From Saccharothrix ecbatanensis (lineage in GTDB: Bacteria > Actinomycetota > Actinomycetes > Mycobacteriales > Pseudonocardiaceae): DNA of 64,000 nt. The notes beneath the pieces were generated by a model that worked only from the letters and a program-made list of their open reading frames with translations, did no database searches and had not been told where the DNA came from. The position numbers and the translations under genes are program-made. The stretch is taken from NCBI RefSeq assembly GCF_014205015.1, contig NZ_JACHMO010000001.1, forward strand, positions 6,820,001 through 6,884,000, in the 5' to 3' direction. Shown here one piece after another: positions 23,988 to 32,712 of the stretch (the stretch's first letter is position 1; each line of letters opens with the position of its first letter).

Positions 23988-26900
23988 CTACTCGGGGTCG
24001 ATCCAGGCGACCTGGATGCGCTGCTGACCCAGCTTGCGGGTGACCAGCGTGCCCCGGCCGGGAGGCTGCGGCGACGCCTTGAGGTTGCCCACGATGGCGC
24101 CCTCCTCCTTCGAACCGGAGCCCACCATGATCGGCGCCGAGATCTCCTTCAGCTTGCCCAGGATCGGGTCGTACATCGCCCGCGACGCGCCACCCATGCG
24201 GCGCACCGCGATGACGTGCAGACCGACGTCCTTGGCCTGCGGGATGAACTCCGCCAGCGGCTGCAACGGGTTCTGCCCGCCCTGCGGCGCGACCAGGTCG
24301 TAGTCGTCCACGACCACGAACAGCTCGGGGCCCTTCCACCAGGAGCGGTTCTTCAACTGGTCCTGGGTGACGTCCGGACCGGGCAGCCGGCCCACCATCG
24401 AGCCCCGCACGTCCTTGATCATGTCCGTGAGCTGCGCCGACGACACCGCGTAGGACAGCAGGTGGTCCGTCTCGATGTAGCCGAGCATCGTGCGCCGGTA
24501 GTCGACCAGCATGATCAGCGCCTCGGACGAGGTGTAACTGGTCATGATGCCGCGCACGATCGTGCGCAGCAGGTTGGTCTTGCCGGACTCGCCGTCGGCC
24601 AGGCACATGAAGTGCGGGTCGGCGTCGAAGTCCAGGTACACCGGCGCCAGCTCGTCCTCGTTGACGCCGACCGGCACCAGGTGGCCCCGGTTCGGGCGGG
24701 CCTGCTGGATCTGGCCCATGAAGTCGCCGTAGGGCAGCACGTCGGGCAGCAACCGGACCTGCGGCGCGCGCTTGCCGCGCCACGCGGCGTTGACCTTGGC
24801 GATCATGTCCTGCACGCCGGCGGCCACGTTCTCCGCGTCCGAGGACGCGTCGATGCGCGGCAGCGAGGTCAGGAAGTGCAGCTTCTGCGGCGACAGACCG
24901 CGACCCGGCCGGCCGGCCGGGATGTTGACCGCGACCTTGCGGTCCACCTCGGACTCGCTGGGGTCACCGAGGCGCAGCTCGAACCGGGTGCCGAGCAGGT
25001 CCTTCATCGCGGGCCGGATCTCCGCCCACCGGTTCGCCGCCACGACCACGTGCACGCCGTACGACAGACCCTGCGCGGCCAGCGCCTGCACCATCGGCTC
25101 CAGCGCCTCGAACTCCTGCCGGAAGTTCATCCAGCCGTCGACCAGCAGGAACGCGTCACCGAAGTTGTCGTCGCGGATCTCGCCGCGCCGCTTGCGGTTG
25201 CGGAACTCGACCATCGAGTCGATGCCCTGCGCCCGGAACCGCTGCTCGCGCTCGGCGATCAGGCCCGACAGCTCGGCCACCATCCGGCGCGCCTTGTCCA
25301 CGTCCAACCGGCTGGCGAAACCACCGACGTGCGGCAGGTTCTCGAACGCGGCGAGCGTGCCGCCACCGAGGTCGAGGCAGTAGAACTGCACTTCCTCGGG
25401 GGTGTGCGTCAACGCCATGGACGTGACCAGGGTCCGCAGCATCATCGACTTGCCCGACTGCGGACCGCCGACGAACGCGCCGTGGCCGGACGCACCGGAG
25501 AAGTCCGCCCACAGCAGGTCGCGCCGCTGTTCGAACGGCTTGTCCACCACGCCGAGCGGCACCTGGAGCTTGCCGTTGGAGAAGAACCCGGGCGCGGTCA
25601 GACCGCGGTCCTCGGTGGCCTGCAACGGTGGCAGCAGGGTGTCCAACGACGGCGGGTCGCTGAGCGGCGGCAGCCACACCTCGTGCGCCGGCGGGCCCTG
25701 GCCCACCAGGCGTTCGACGATGACTTCCAGCTCGGACGGCTCGTTGCTGTCGTCTTCCTTCTTCTCCTGCTTGACCGGTTCGAGCGGCCGGACCGGCTCC
25801 TTGGGGATCTCGATGTAGTCCGGCACGAAGTACCGGGGCCGCTTGTCGCTGCTCACCGGCGCGGACGGGCCCGCGACCTGCAACCCGGCGGGCCGGAACG
25901 GGCCGGACACGTACAGCGCCTTGAACCGCGTCAGCGGCGAGCCCTGCACGCCCAGGTACCCGGAACCCGGGATGGGCGGCAGCTCGTAGGCGTCCGGCAC
26001 ACCGATCGCGGCACGCGACTCGGCCGCCGAGAACGTCTTCAGACCGATCCGGTACGACAGGAACGTGTCCAGACCGCGCAGCTTGCCCTCTTCGAGGCGC
26101 TGCGAGGCCAGCAGCATGTGCATCTGGAGCGACCGGCCGACACGACCGATCTGGAGGAAGATGTCGATGAAGTCCGGCTTCGCCGTCAGCATCTCGGAGA
26201 ACTCGTCGATGCAGATGAACAACGCCGGCAGCGGGTCGAGGTCGGCGCCGTTCTCACGGGCCTTCTCGTAGTCCCACACGTTCTTGTAGTTGCCCTTGGC
26301 GAGCACTTCCTGCCGCCGGGACACCTCGCCCGCGATGGCGTCCTTCATCCGGTCGACCAGGGTCAGGTCTCCGGCCAGGTTGGTGATCGTCGCGGCGACG
26401 TGCGGCGCCTTGTCCAGGCCGAGGAACGTCGCGCCACCCTTGAAGTCGACCAGGATCATGTTGAGCGAGGTCGACGAGTGCGTGGCCAGCATGCCCAGCA
26501 CCAGCGTGCGCAGGAACTCGGACTTGCCGGAACCGGTCGCGCCGATGCACAGGCCGTGCGGGCCCATGCCCTCCATCGCCGCTTCCTTGATGTCCAGCTC
26601 GACCTGCTGACCGAACTCGCCGATGCCGAACGGCACCCGGTAGCGGTCGCGCACCGGCCGTGGCCGCCACGCGCCCTGCACGTCGAAGGTCATCGGGTCG
26701 CCGGGGATGCCCAGGAACTCCAGCAGCGGCGGGTTGTTGCTCATCGACAGCGGGTCCTCGTCGCTGCCGCCCGCGTCCACGCCGCCGATCCGGTACGGCG
26801 AGATCCGCCGGGCCAGCGCCTCGGCCTCGACCACGCTCAGCCAGTCCGGCCCGCCGAACCACTCGACACCGCTCGCGCTGCGCGCGCCGAGCTTGCCGTC

Positions 26901-27992
26901 CTCGATCACCAGCCGCAGGCCGCGGCGGGCGGTCAGGTTGCCCAGCGACTCGGACAGGTCCAGCAGCGTGACGCCGACCAGGCCCTCTTCCAGGATGATC
27001 TGCTCTTCCCGGGTGACGTCGCCGTCGTCGATCACGATCACGATGTGCGGCTGGTCGGCGGGCGGCGGCGCGTTGCGGGTGAACCGCTGCCGGTCGCGCA
27101 ACTGCTCGTCCAGCATCTGCTCGACCTCGGCCAGCGAGCTCGCCATCATCCGCATCTGGCCGATGCCGTCCACGATCTGCGGGTGCTGCACGTGCGGCAG
27201 CCACTTCATCCACTCCCACTGGGCCTTGGTGCGGCCGGTGGTGACGACCGCGATCAGCAGGTCGTCCGGTGAGTGGAAGGTCGCCATCTGGGCCAGCAGC
27301 GCACGGGCGAGGCCGCGCTTCTCCTCGATGTCGCCGAGCAGGCCGACGGCGGCGAAGCCGCGCAGCGCGATGGAGATCGGCAGGTCGGGGACCAGCGAGT
27401 GGGCGCGCACGAACCGGCGCAGCGCCAGCGTCGCGATCGGCTCCAGCTCCTCGACCGGACCGGTCTGCGGCGGCACGAGCCGGGTGGCCAGCCGCTGCGA
27501 GCCGCGGCCCGCGCGCAGGTGGCAGAAGTCGGGGTCGTTCTGCCGGCGTTCCCACATCCGCCGGGTGGTGGCCAGGGACCACAGCATCTGCGGGTCGGGG
27601 TGGACCCACTCGCGCTCGGCGCGCTGCTCGTTCGCGGCCTCACGGGCGCGGTCCCGCATCTGACCGAGGTACCGCAGGTAGTCCTTGCGGTCCTCGTTCA
27701 TCTCGGCCTTCTTCTGGCCCTTGCCGCCGCCCATGCCGCCCGCCATCATGCCGATGGTCGAGATCAGCATCATGCCCGGCATGATCATCGCCGCCGGGCT
27801 GCGGGCGCTGGACTGGAACATCAGCACCATCATCCCGACGGACGACACGATCATGACGACCGGCAACGCCTTCATCATGATGTTGCCGGGGATGACCCGG
27901 GGCACCTCGGGTGGCGGTTCGAGGTGGACCTCACCGCCCGGCGGACGGGGAGCGGCGAGGCGTGCCGTGCGCTTGAATTGCAGCGTGCTCAC
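23988..27992 (-). CDS. eccC: Type VII secretion FtsK/SpoIIIE ATPase EccC (fused EccCa-EccCb)
   Basis: EccC is the motor ATPase of the ESX membrane complex. The 1334-aa protein has two hydrophobic helices (about 38-60 and 66-86). Three FtsK-type domains follow, with P-loops GATGSGKSE (~482), GGPQSGKSM (~840) and a shorter GESGKTN (~1132). Acidic Walker B strands are FICIDEF, AFLLVDG and FVVVDDYDLV. The single-chain form occurs in ESX-4/ESX-2-like systems, whereas ESX-1 has two chains. The start is a GTG after GGTGAGC-type sequence at 27992. It is divergent from eccD across 304 bp and has its own terminator. Confidence 0.97.
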   Translation of the reverse strand: MSTLQFKRTARLAAPRPPGGEVHLEPPPEVPRVIPGNIMMKALPVVMIVSSVGMMVLMFQSSARSPAAMIMPGMMLISTIGMMAGGMGGGKGQKKAEMNEDRKDYLRYLGQMRDRAREAANEQRAEREWVHPDPQMLWSLATTRRMWERRQNDPDFCHLRAGRGSQRLATRLVPPQTGPVEELEPIATLALRRFVRAHSLVPDLPISIALRGFAAVGLLGDIEEKRGLARALLAQMATFHSPDDLLIAVVTTGRTKAQWEWMKWLPHVQHPQIVDGIGQMRMMASSLAEVEQMLDEQLRDRQRFTRNAPPPADQPHIVIVIDDGDVTREEQIILEEGLVGVTLLDLSESLGNLTARRGLRLVIEDGKLGARSASGVEWFGGPDWLSVVEAEALARRISPYRIGGVDAGGSDEDPLSMSNNPPLLEFLGIPGDPMTFDVQGAWRPRPVRDRYRVPFGIGEFGQQVELDIKEAAMEGMGPHGLCIGATGSGKSEFLRTLVLGMLATHSSTSLNMILVDFKGGATFLGLDKAPHVAATITNLAGDLTLVDRMKDAIAGEVSRRQEVLAKGNYKNVWDYEKARENGADLDPLPALFICIDEFSEMLTAKPDFIDIFLQIGRVGRSLQMHMLLASQRLEEGKLRGLDTFLSYRIGLKTFSAAESRAAIGVPDAYELPPIPGSGYLGVQGSPLTRFKALYVSGPFRPAGLQVAGPSAPVSSDKRPRYFVPDYIEIPKEPVRPLEPVKQEKKEDDSNEPSELEVIVERLVGQGPPAHEVWLPPLSDPPSLDTLLPPLQATEDRGLTAPGFFSNGKLQVPLGVVDKPFEQRRDLLWADFSGASGHGAFVGGPQSGKSMMLRTLVTSMALTHTPEEVQFYCLDLGGGTLAAFENLPHVGGFASRLDVDKARRMVAELSGLIAEREQRFRAQGIDSMVEFRNRKRRGEIRDDNFGDAFLLVDGWMNFRQEFEALEPMVQALAAQGLSYGVHVVVAANRWAEIRPAMKDLLGTRFELRLGDPSESEVDRKVAVNIPAGRPGRGLSPQKLHFLTSLPRIDASSDAENVAAGVQDMIAKVNAAWRGKRAPQVRLLPDVLPYGDFMGQIQQARPNRGHLVPVGVNEDELAPVYLDFDADPHFMCLADGESGKTNLLRTIVRGIMTSYTSSEALIMLVDYRRTMLGYIETDHLLSYAVSSAQLTDMIKDVRGSMVGRLPGPDVTQDQLKNRSWWKGPELFVVVDDYDLVAPQGGQNPLQPLAEFIPQAKDVGLHVIAVRRMGGASRAMYDPILGKLKEISAPIMVGSGSKEEGAIVGNLKASPQPPGRGTLVTRKLGQQRIQVAWIDPE

Positions 27993-28296
27993 CTGACAGG
28001 CACCTCTTCAGCGTCGATCCCGTTGCGATCCTCCCGACCCGGAGGACCGGGCAGACGGGTGGGCCACCAGCGGTGCGCTCCACCCGTGGCAACCGACACT
28101 ATGTCGCATCGGAAGCCCGCACGGCGGGGGGTCGGTGAAATCCGCGTCCCAACCTGTTGTGCGGAACGGCCCTGCCGGGGCGTCCGCTGAGGCCATACTG
28201 TGTCCGCTCCGATGGGGCGGACCGAAGCACGTCCGACCGGACCAATAGGGTCCTGGACGGACCCACAAGCACACACTCATGACTTAGGGGGCGCTG
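27993..28296. other. 304-bp divergent promoter region between eccC and eccD
   Basis: No gene is seen. A nested inverted repeat lies at 28230-28259, 37 bases before the eccD start: CGTCC...GGACG encloses GGACC-AATAG-GGTCC. TAGGGT inside it could be a -10 for eccD, but no convincing -35 is visible. No other structure was found. Confidence 0.5.
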
Positions 28297-29691
28297 GTGG
28301 CGACCGGTACGACGGTGTTCAGCAGGGTGACGGTGGTTGCGCCGCGAACGCGTATCGACGTCGCGCTGCCGGCCGACGTGGCGGTGGCCGACCTGCTGCC
28401 GATGCTGCTGGACATGGCCAAAGAGGCCACTCCGGACGGTGGCGTGCGACACGGCGGGTGGGCGCTGGCCAAGCTGGGCGACAGCCCGCTGGACCCCAGC
28501 CGCACGCTCGCGTCGCTCGGCGTGGTCGACGGCGAGCTGCTCCAGTTGCGCAAGCGCAACGAGAACCCGCCGCCACCGCTGTACGACGACGTGGTCGACG
28601 CGATCGCCGAGTCCGACCCGGACAGCTTCCGCCCGTGGACCAAGGACACGGCCCGGCGCTACGGCCACCTCGCGGGCGCGTTGGCCCTGATCACGGCCGC
28701 GGTCGCGGTGCTGATGGCCGGTCCGTTCGGCGGCGGCGGCAACCTCGGGCCGGCCATCGCGGCGGGCGTGGTGGCCATCGCGGCGCTGGCCGCGGGCGCC
28801 GTCGTGGCGCGGTCCTACAACGCGACCGGCACGGGCGTGCTCATCGCCGCGGCCGGCGGCCTGCCGATGGCGTACGTCGCGGGCCTCTACATCGTGCCCG
28901 GCCCGCTCGAACGGCCGAGCCTGCTGCTGGCCAGCGTGCTGGTGCTGATCTTCGCCTCGGCCGCGATCATGCTGATCGGCCGGGGCATCACGGTGTTCAT
29001 CGCCGCCGCCACGGCCGGCGCGCTGAGCGCCATCGCGTTCCTGATCGGCATCTTCGTCGACCACCCGATGCACGGCATCGCGGCGGCGACCACGGCCGTC
29101 TCGCTGGCGATGCTGTCCGCGCTGCCCCGACTCACCATCCAGCTGGCCAAGCTGCCGCTGCCGACCGTTCCGGGCAGTGCCGAGGACCTCAAGGAGGACA
29201 CCGGCTTCCCGGAGTACTCCGTCATCGAGCGGCGCACGGCGAACGCGCACGAGTACCTGACCGGCATGATCATCGGCTGCGGCGGCATCGCCGCCCTGTT
29301 CGCCGTGATCGCCGCGGGCAACGGCTCCATCTGGGGCCCGCTGCTGGCGATCGTGGTGACGCTGGTTCTGCTGCTGCGCGGCCGGTCCTACGCGAACGGC
29401 GCGCAGGCGGTGGCGCTGCTGGCCAGCGGCATGGTCGCGGGCGCGGGCGTGCTGCTGGGGTGGCTGGTGCAGTCCTCTCCGGGCGACCGGCTGCTGTGGG
29501 TGTTCGGCACCCTCGTCGTGCTCGGCGCGGGCGCGCTGGTGCTCGGCGTGATCTTCCCCAGCCAGAAGTTCTCCCCGGTGCTGCGGCGCACGGTCGACGT
29601 GCTGGAGGCCATCCTGATCGCCGCGGTGCTGCCGCTGGCGCTGGCGGTGATGGACCTCTACGTGGCCATGCGCCAGCTCATCCCCGCGTGA
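28297..29691 (+). CDS. eccD: Type VII secretion integral membrane protein EccD
   Basis: The 464-aa protein has an N-terminal ubiquitin-like domain (about 1-95; TVVAPRTRIDVALPADV) followed by about 11 membrane helices from residue 130 to the end (GALALITAAVAVLMAG to PLALAVMDLYVAMRQLIP). This is the EccD architecture, the most hydrophobic ESX subunit, forming the central membrane vestibule. It starts with GTG behind GGGGG. mycP follows after 7 bases, so both share a transcript. Confidence 0.95.
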   Translation: MATGTTVFSRVTVVAPRTRIDVALPADVAVADLLPMLLDMAKEATPDGGVRHGGWALAKLGDSPLDPSRTLASLGVVDGELLQLRKRNENPPPPLYDDVVDAIAESDPDSFRPWTKDTARRYGHLAGALALITAAVAVLMAGPFGGGGNLGPAIAAGVVAIAALAAGAVVARSYNATGTGVLIAAAGGLPMAYVAGLYIVPGPLERPSLLLASVLVLIFASAAIMLIGRGITVFIAAATAGALSAIAFLIGIFVDHPMHGIAAATTAVSLAMLSALPRLTIQLAKLPLPTVPGSAEDLKEDTGFPEYSVIERRTANAHEYLTGMIIGCGGIAALFAVIAAGNGSIWGPLLAIVVTLVLLLRGRSYANGAQAVALLASGMVAGAGVLLGWLVQSSPGDRLLWVFGTLVVLGAGALVLGVIFPSQKFSPVLRRTVDVLEAILIAAVLPLALAVMDLYVAMRQLIPA

Positions 29692-29698
29692 GGCCCTG

Positions 29699-31129
29699 AT
29701 GCGCATCCGAAGGATCGCCGCGCTGGCCGCGGTGACGGTCACGCTCGTGAGCGCGCCCGGCGCGTACGCGCAGCCGACCACGACCAAGAACCAGGACAGC
29801 CGGCCGAACTCGCAGCCGCCGCCCGTCGACAGGAACTTCCTCAGGGGGTTCGCGGACCCCAGGGAAGACGTCGACTACAAGAAGAAGACCCAGTGCATCA
29901 CCTCGGGCACGGGTGACAAGCGGATCCCGCGCAAGCCCTGGGGCCAGATGCAGCTCCGGCTGGAGGAAGCGCACCGCTTCGCCACCGGCAAGGGCGTCAT
30001 GCTGGCGATCATCGACACCGGCGTCAACGACAAGCACCCGCGGCTCGCCGGCCGGGTCACGCCGGGTGGTGACTACGTGGAGACCGCCGAAAAGGGGGTC
30101 GTCGACTGCGACGGCCACGGCACCGAGGTCGCGGGCGTGGCGGCGGCGAGCCGGGACGACGAGACCGGTTTCGTGGGCGCCGCACCCGACGCGAGCTTGC
30201 TGGCGATCAGGCAGACCAGCGACAACTACGAGTACAAGGACCCGGGCAACGTCGACAACCGGGCGACCGCGGGCAAGGTCGGCACCCTGGCGCAGGCCAT
30301 CGTGACCTCCGCGACCAGGGGCGCGAAGGTCATCAACATCTCGCTGACGTCGTGCGCGGCGCCGAGTGAGCCCAGCAACCCGGAACGCGAACTCCAGGCC
30401 GCGATCGACTGGGCGGTGAAGGACAAGGACGTCGTCATCGTGACCGCGGCGGGCAACCTCGGCCAGGAAGGCGGGTGCGGGGCGCAGAACGACAACCAGG
30501 ACCCGAAGAACGTCAAGGTCGTCGCGTCACCGCCGTGGTACGCCGACAACGTGCTGTCCGTCGGGTCGGTGAACATCAACGGCGATGTGTCGTCGTTCTC
30601 CGTGTGGGGACCGTGGGTCAGCGTGGCCGCGCCGGGCGAGGACATCGTCACGCTCGACCCCGCCGGCAACGGCCTGACCGACGCCACCACCAACGCCAAC
30701 GGGCAGCCCACCCCCATCCAGGGCACCAGCTTCGCGTCGCCGTACGTGGCGGGCGTGGTCGCGCTGGTGCGGGAACGCTTCCCGCACCTGAACGCGCACC
30801 AGGTGATGGACCGGATCAAGTCCACCGCACAGCACCCGGGCAACCCGAACGGCCGGGACCACAAGGTCGGCTACGGGATCATCAACCCGGTGGCGGCGCT
30901 GACGGCCGAGCTGCCGTCCGAGCGCGAGGGCGCGAAGCCCGCGGCGCCCAAGCAGCTGCTGACGACCCTGGACCCGCCGGACCCGCCGAACAACGCGCCG
31001 ATGATCGTGGCGCTGTCCGGCACGGGCGCGGGCGTCGGGCTCCTGCTGCTGACGCTGTTCATCGTGCACACCGTCAGCCGCAACCGGGACAAGCGAGCCA
31101 CCGTCCCGGTGCGACGCTCGTCGATCTAG
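29699..31129 (+). CDS. mycP: Mycosin, membrane-anchored subtilisin protease of the ESX system
   Basis: MycP is the S8 protease that caps and stabilises ESX complexes on the outer face. The 476-aa protein has a signal peptide (1-24, ending SAPGAYA), catalytic Asp106 (AIIDTGV), His140 (DGHGTEVAG), Asn253 (TAAGNLG) and Ser344 (GTSFASPYVAG). A C-terminal membrane helix (about 438-462) is followed by basic residues. The N-terminal extension (25-90) before the catalytic domain is usual for mycosins. It converges on the 397-aa substrate gene across a bidirectional terminator. Confidence 0.96.
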   Translation: MRIRRIAALAAVTVTLVSAPGAYAQPTTTKNQDSRPNSQPPPVDRNFLRGFADPREDVDYKKKTQCITSGTGDKRIPRKPWGQMQLRLEEAHRFATGKGVMLAIIDTGVNDKHPRLAGRVTPGGDYVETAEKGVVDCDGHGTEVAGVAAASRDDETGFVGAAPDASLLAIRQTSDNYEYKDPGNVDNRATAGKVGTLAQAIVTSATRGAKVINISLTSCAAPSEPSNPERELQAAIDWAVKDKDVVIVTAAGNLGQEGGCGAQNDNQDPKNVKVVASPPWYADNVLSVGSVNINGDVSSFSVWGPWVSVAAPGEDIVTLDPAGNGLTDATTNANGQPTPIQGTSFASPYVAGVVALVRERFPHLNAHQVMDRIKSTAQHPGNPNGRDHKVGYGIINPVAALTAELPSEREGAKPAAPKQLLTTLDPPDPPNNAPMIVALSGTGAGVGLLLLTLFIVHTVSRNRDKRATVPVRRSSI

Positions 31130-31141
31130 TCCACGAACGAC

Positions 31142-31172
31142 AGAAGGGCCGCCCCCATCGGGCGGCCCTTCT
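31142..31172. terminator. Bidirectional terminator after mycP
   Basis: AGAAGGGCCGCCC and GGGCGGCCCTTCT form a perfect 13-bp stem with a 5-base loop. TTGTTGT follows on the plus strand and GTCGTTCG on the minus strand. It lies between convergent mycP and the 397-aa gene. Confidence 0.85.
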
Positions 31173-31215
31173 TGTTGTCGGCGCTCAGTTGTCCGCGCTT
31201 GTTGTCCGCGCTCAG
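31172..31215. repeat. 17-bp direct repeat at the end of the 397-aa gene
   Basis: TTGTTGTC(G/C)GCGCTCAG occurs at 31172-31188 and 31199-31215, separated by 10 bases (TTGTCCGCGC) that repeat part of the unit again. The right copy contains the stop codon of the 397-aa gene, so the stop context is duplicated. Confidence 0.7.
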
Positions 31216-32285
31216 TCCTCGCCCAGCACCGGCGGGGCGGACTTCTTGGGCTTGCCGAAGACCTGCTCGGTCGAGCCCGCCAGCTGGACCTTCGACTTGT
31301 GCTCCTTGTCGCCGCCCTGCTGACCGCCGCCCGCGCCGCCCATCATCCCCATGCCGCCCATCATCCCGCCGCCCGCACCGGCGGACGCCGGACCGGACGG
31401 ACCCGCGGCCGCCGCGGCCGGACGGGCGCCCTGGTCCAGGGGACGGGGCTCGGACACCGCCGTCGACCCGCCCTGCTGCATGCGATCCGGCGCGTCCCCA
31501 CCGGGCACACCACCGGGCACACCACCGCCACCACCAGGGACGCCGCCGCCACCGCCACCCGGCATGCCGCCACCGGAACCCGAACCGGCACCACCGCCGG
31601 CAGCGGCCGGCTTGGTCTCGGCCGGCGGGGTGGCCGGGGGCTGTGGCACGGTCGGCTTCGCCGGCTCCGTGAACGTCCAGTTCTGCTCGGGGTACTTGTG
31701 CTCCATCTTCACGTCGGCGAAGTCCGCCGAACCGGAAACCCCGTCGCACAGCCGGAGGAACGCCTCCAGCACGTCGCGCACCGACTCGTGCAGCTCCTTC
31801 GCCGGGTCGTGCAGCTCGTCCAACGCCTCCATCACGCGCCGGTCGCCGTCCACCGGCAACGCCGCCGCGCCGGACACCGTGTCGGCCGCCTCGGCGAACA
31901 CCCGGGACATGTCCTCGACGATGTCGCGGATGCCCTCGGCGGTGTGGTCCAGCGCCTCGCCCATCGCGTGCATCGCGTCGGACATGTCGTGCCCGGCCAG
32001 ACCGACCTTCTGCATGTGCTCCACGAACGAGTCCGCGTCCTTGCCCTGCCACGCCGAGTCCAGCTTGCCCAGCGGCTTGGTCAGGTCGCGCGTCACGTGC
32101 TCGGCGACGAGCCCGGCCTTGCGCCAGCGCTCGGCCTCGTCGTGCAGGTCGTTCCAGTCGCCGACGACGGGCGTGAAGTAGTCCGCCACGAGATCGCGCA
32201 CGCCGAGCCGCCGGCTGATCCCGGACAGGTAGTCCAGCTCCGGCCCGACCGCCGCGGCGATCTGGTTGCCGTCCTTGCCCCGCAT
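31212..32285 (-). CDS. WXG-type putative type VII secretion substrate, 357 aa
   Basis: The start at 32285 (MRGKDGNQIAAAVGPELDYL) overlaps the upstream stop by one base (TGATG); a 40-residue in-frame extension upstream is non-coding in character. Residues 1-185 are helical with a W-Q-G turn near residue 75 (DSAWQGKDADSF). They are followed by 'EQNWTFTEPAKP', a Pro/Gly-rich region with GGVPGG and GMPGGGG blocks, and a tail of MMGG, GGGQQGG, VFGKPKK and PPVLGED. This organisation and tail recall the 979-aa protein. Export with the 123-aa partner through the local ESX system is inferred. Confidence 0.8.
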   Translation of the reverse strand: MRGKDGNQIAAAVGPELDYLSGISRRLGVRDLVADYFTPVVGDWNDLHDEAERWRKAGLVAEHVTRDLTKPLGKLDSAWQGKDADSFVEHMQKVGLAGHDMSDAMHAMGEALDHTAEGIRDIVEDMSRVFAEAADTVSGAAALPVDGDRRVMEALDELHDPAKELHESVRDVLEAFLRLCDGVSGSADFADVKMEHKYPEQNWTFTEPAKPTVPQPPATPPAETKPAAAGGGAGSGSGGGMPGGGGGGVPGGGGGVPGGVPGGDAPDRMQQGGSTAVSEPRPLDQGARPAAAAAGPSGPASAGAGGGMMGGMGMMGGAGGGQQGGDKEHKSKVQLAGSTEQVFGKPKKSAPPVLGED

Positions 32286-32656
32286 CAGAGCGTCCCCGTC
32301 CGGCGTTCCACGGCCTTGATCATCGCGACCGCTTCGTCGTCCTGCGCGCCGTAGTGCTCGGCCACCTCGTGCAGCCCCTTCGCCGCCGACGTCAGCACCT
32401 CGCACGCCCGGTCGAGCTGCTGGTTCAGCATCGCCGCGGCCCGGCCGTACGCCTCGGCGTTGCGCAGCGTCCGCCCCAGCTCGCCGAAGCTCTGCGGGCG
32501 CACCGGATCCTCCCGCAGCTCGGCCCGCGCACGGGTCAGCTCCTCGGCCGCCTCGTCGACGCGCTTCGCGTACAGCTCCAGCCAGCGCGGGTCGACCGAC
32601 ACCTTCCCGGTGCCCGTCGCCGCGATCGCGGGCCTGCGTGTGACCTCGTTCACCAC
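32285..32656 (-). CDS. Small helical type VII secretion target, 123 aa
   Basis: A helical protein with an N-terminal VSVDPRWLELYAKRVDEAAE helix and a second helix GRAAAMLNQQLDRACEVL. Near the C-terminus HYGAQDDEAV contains a Y-x3-D export signature. It resembles the EspC/DUF2563-type group rather than classic WXG100. Its stop overlaps the next start by one base, and it follows eccB by 56 bases, so eccB, this gene and the 357-aa gene form one operon. It is the counterpart of the 97-aa protein at 7699-7992. Confidence 0.75.
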   Translation of the reverse strand: MVNEVTRRPAIAATGTGKVSVDPRWLELYAKRVDEAAEELTRARAELREDPVRPQSFGELGRTLRNAEAYGRAAAMLNQQLDRACEVLTSAAKGLHEVAEHYGAQDDEAVAMIKAVERRTGTL

Positions 32657-32712
32657 GACACCTCCCGCACCCTATGACGGGATCCGGCCCACGCCGGTTC
32701 CGCCGAACGGGG

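Noticed and set aside
23784..27272. Open frame of more than 1,100 codons antisense to eccC
   Set aside because: Low-complexity Arg/His/Val/Leu-rich translation with no family features; it is the expected mirror of GC-rich third-position codon bias in eccC.
28099..29787. Minus-strand open frame of over 500 codons across eccD
   Set aside because: eccD on the plus strand has clear membrane helices and a ubiquitin-like domain; the antisense product is charged low-complexity sequence.
32286..32405. 40-residue extension of the 357-aa substrate into the preceding gene
   Set aside because: The start overlapping the upstream stop by one base is the typical coupled arrangement; the extension lies wholly inside the 123-aa gene in another frame.
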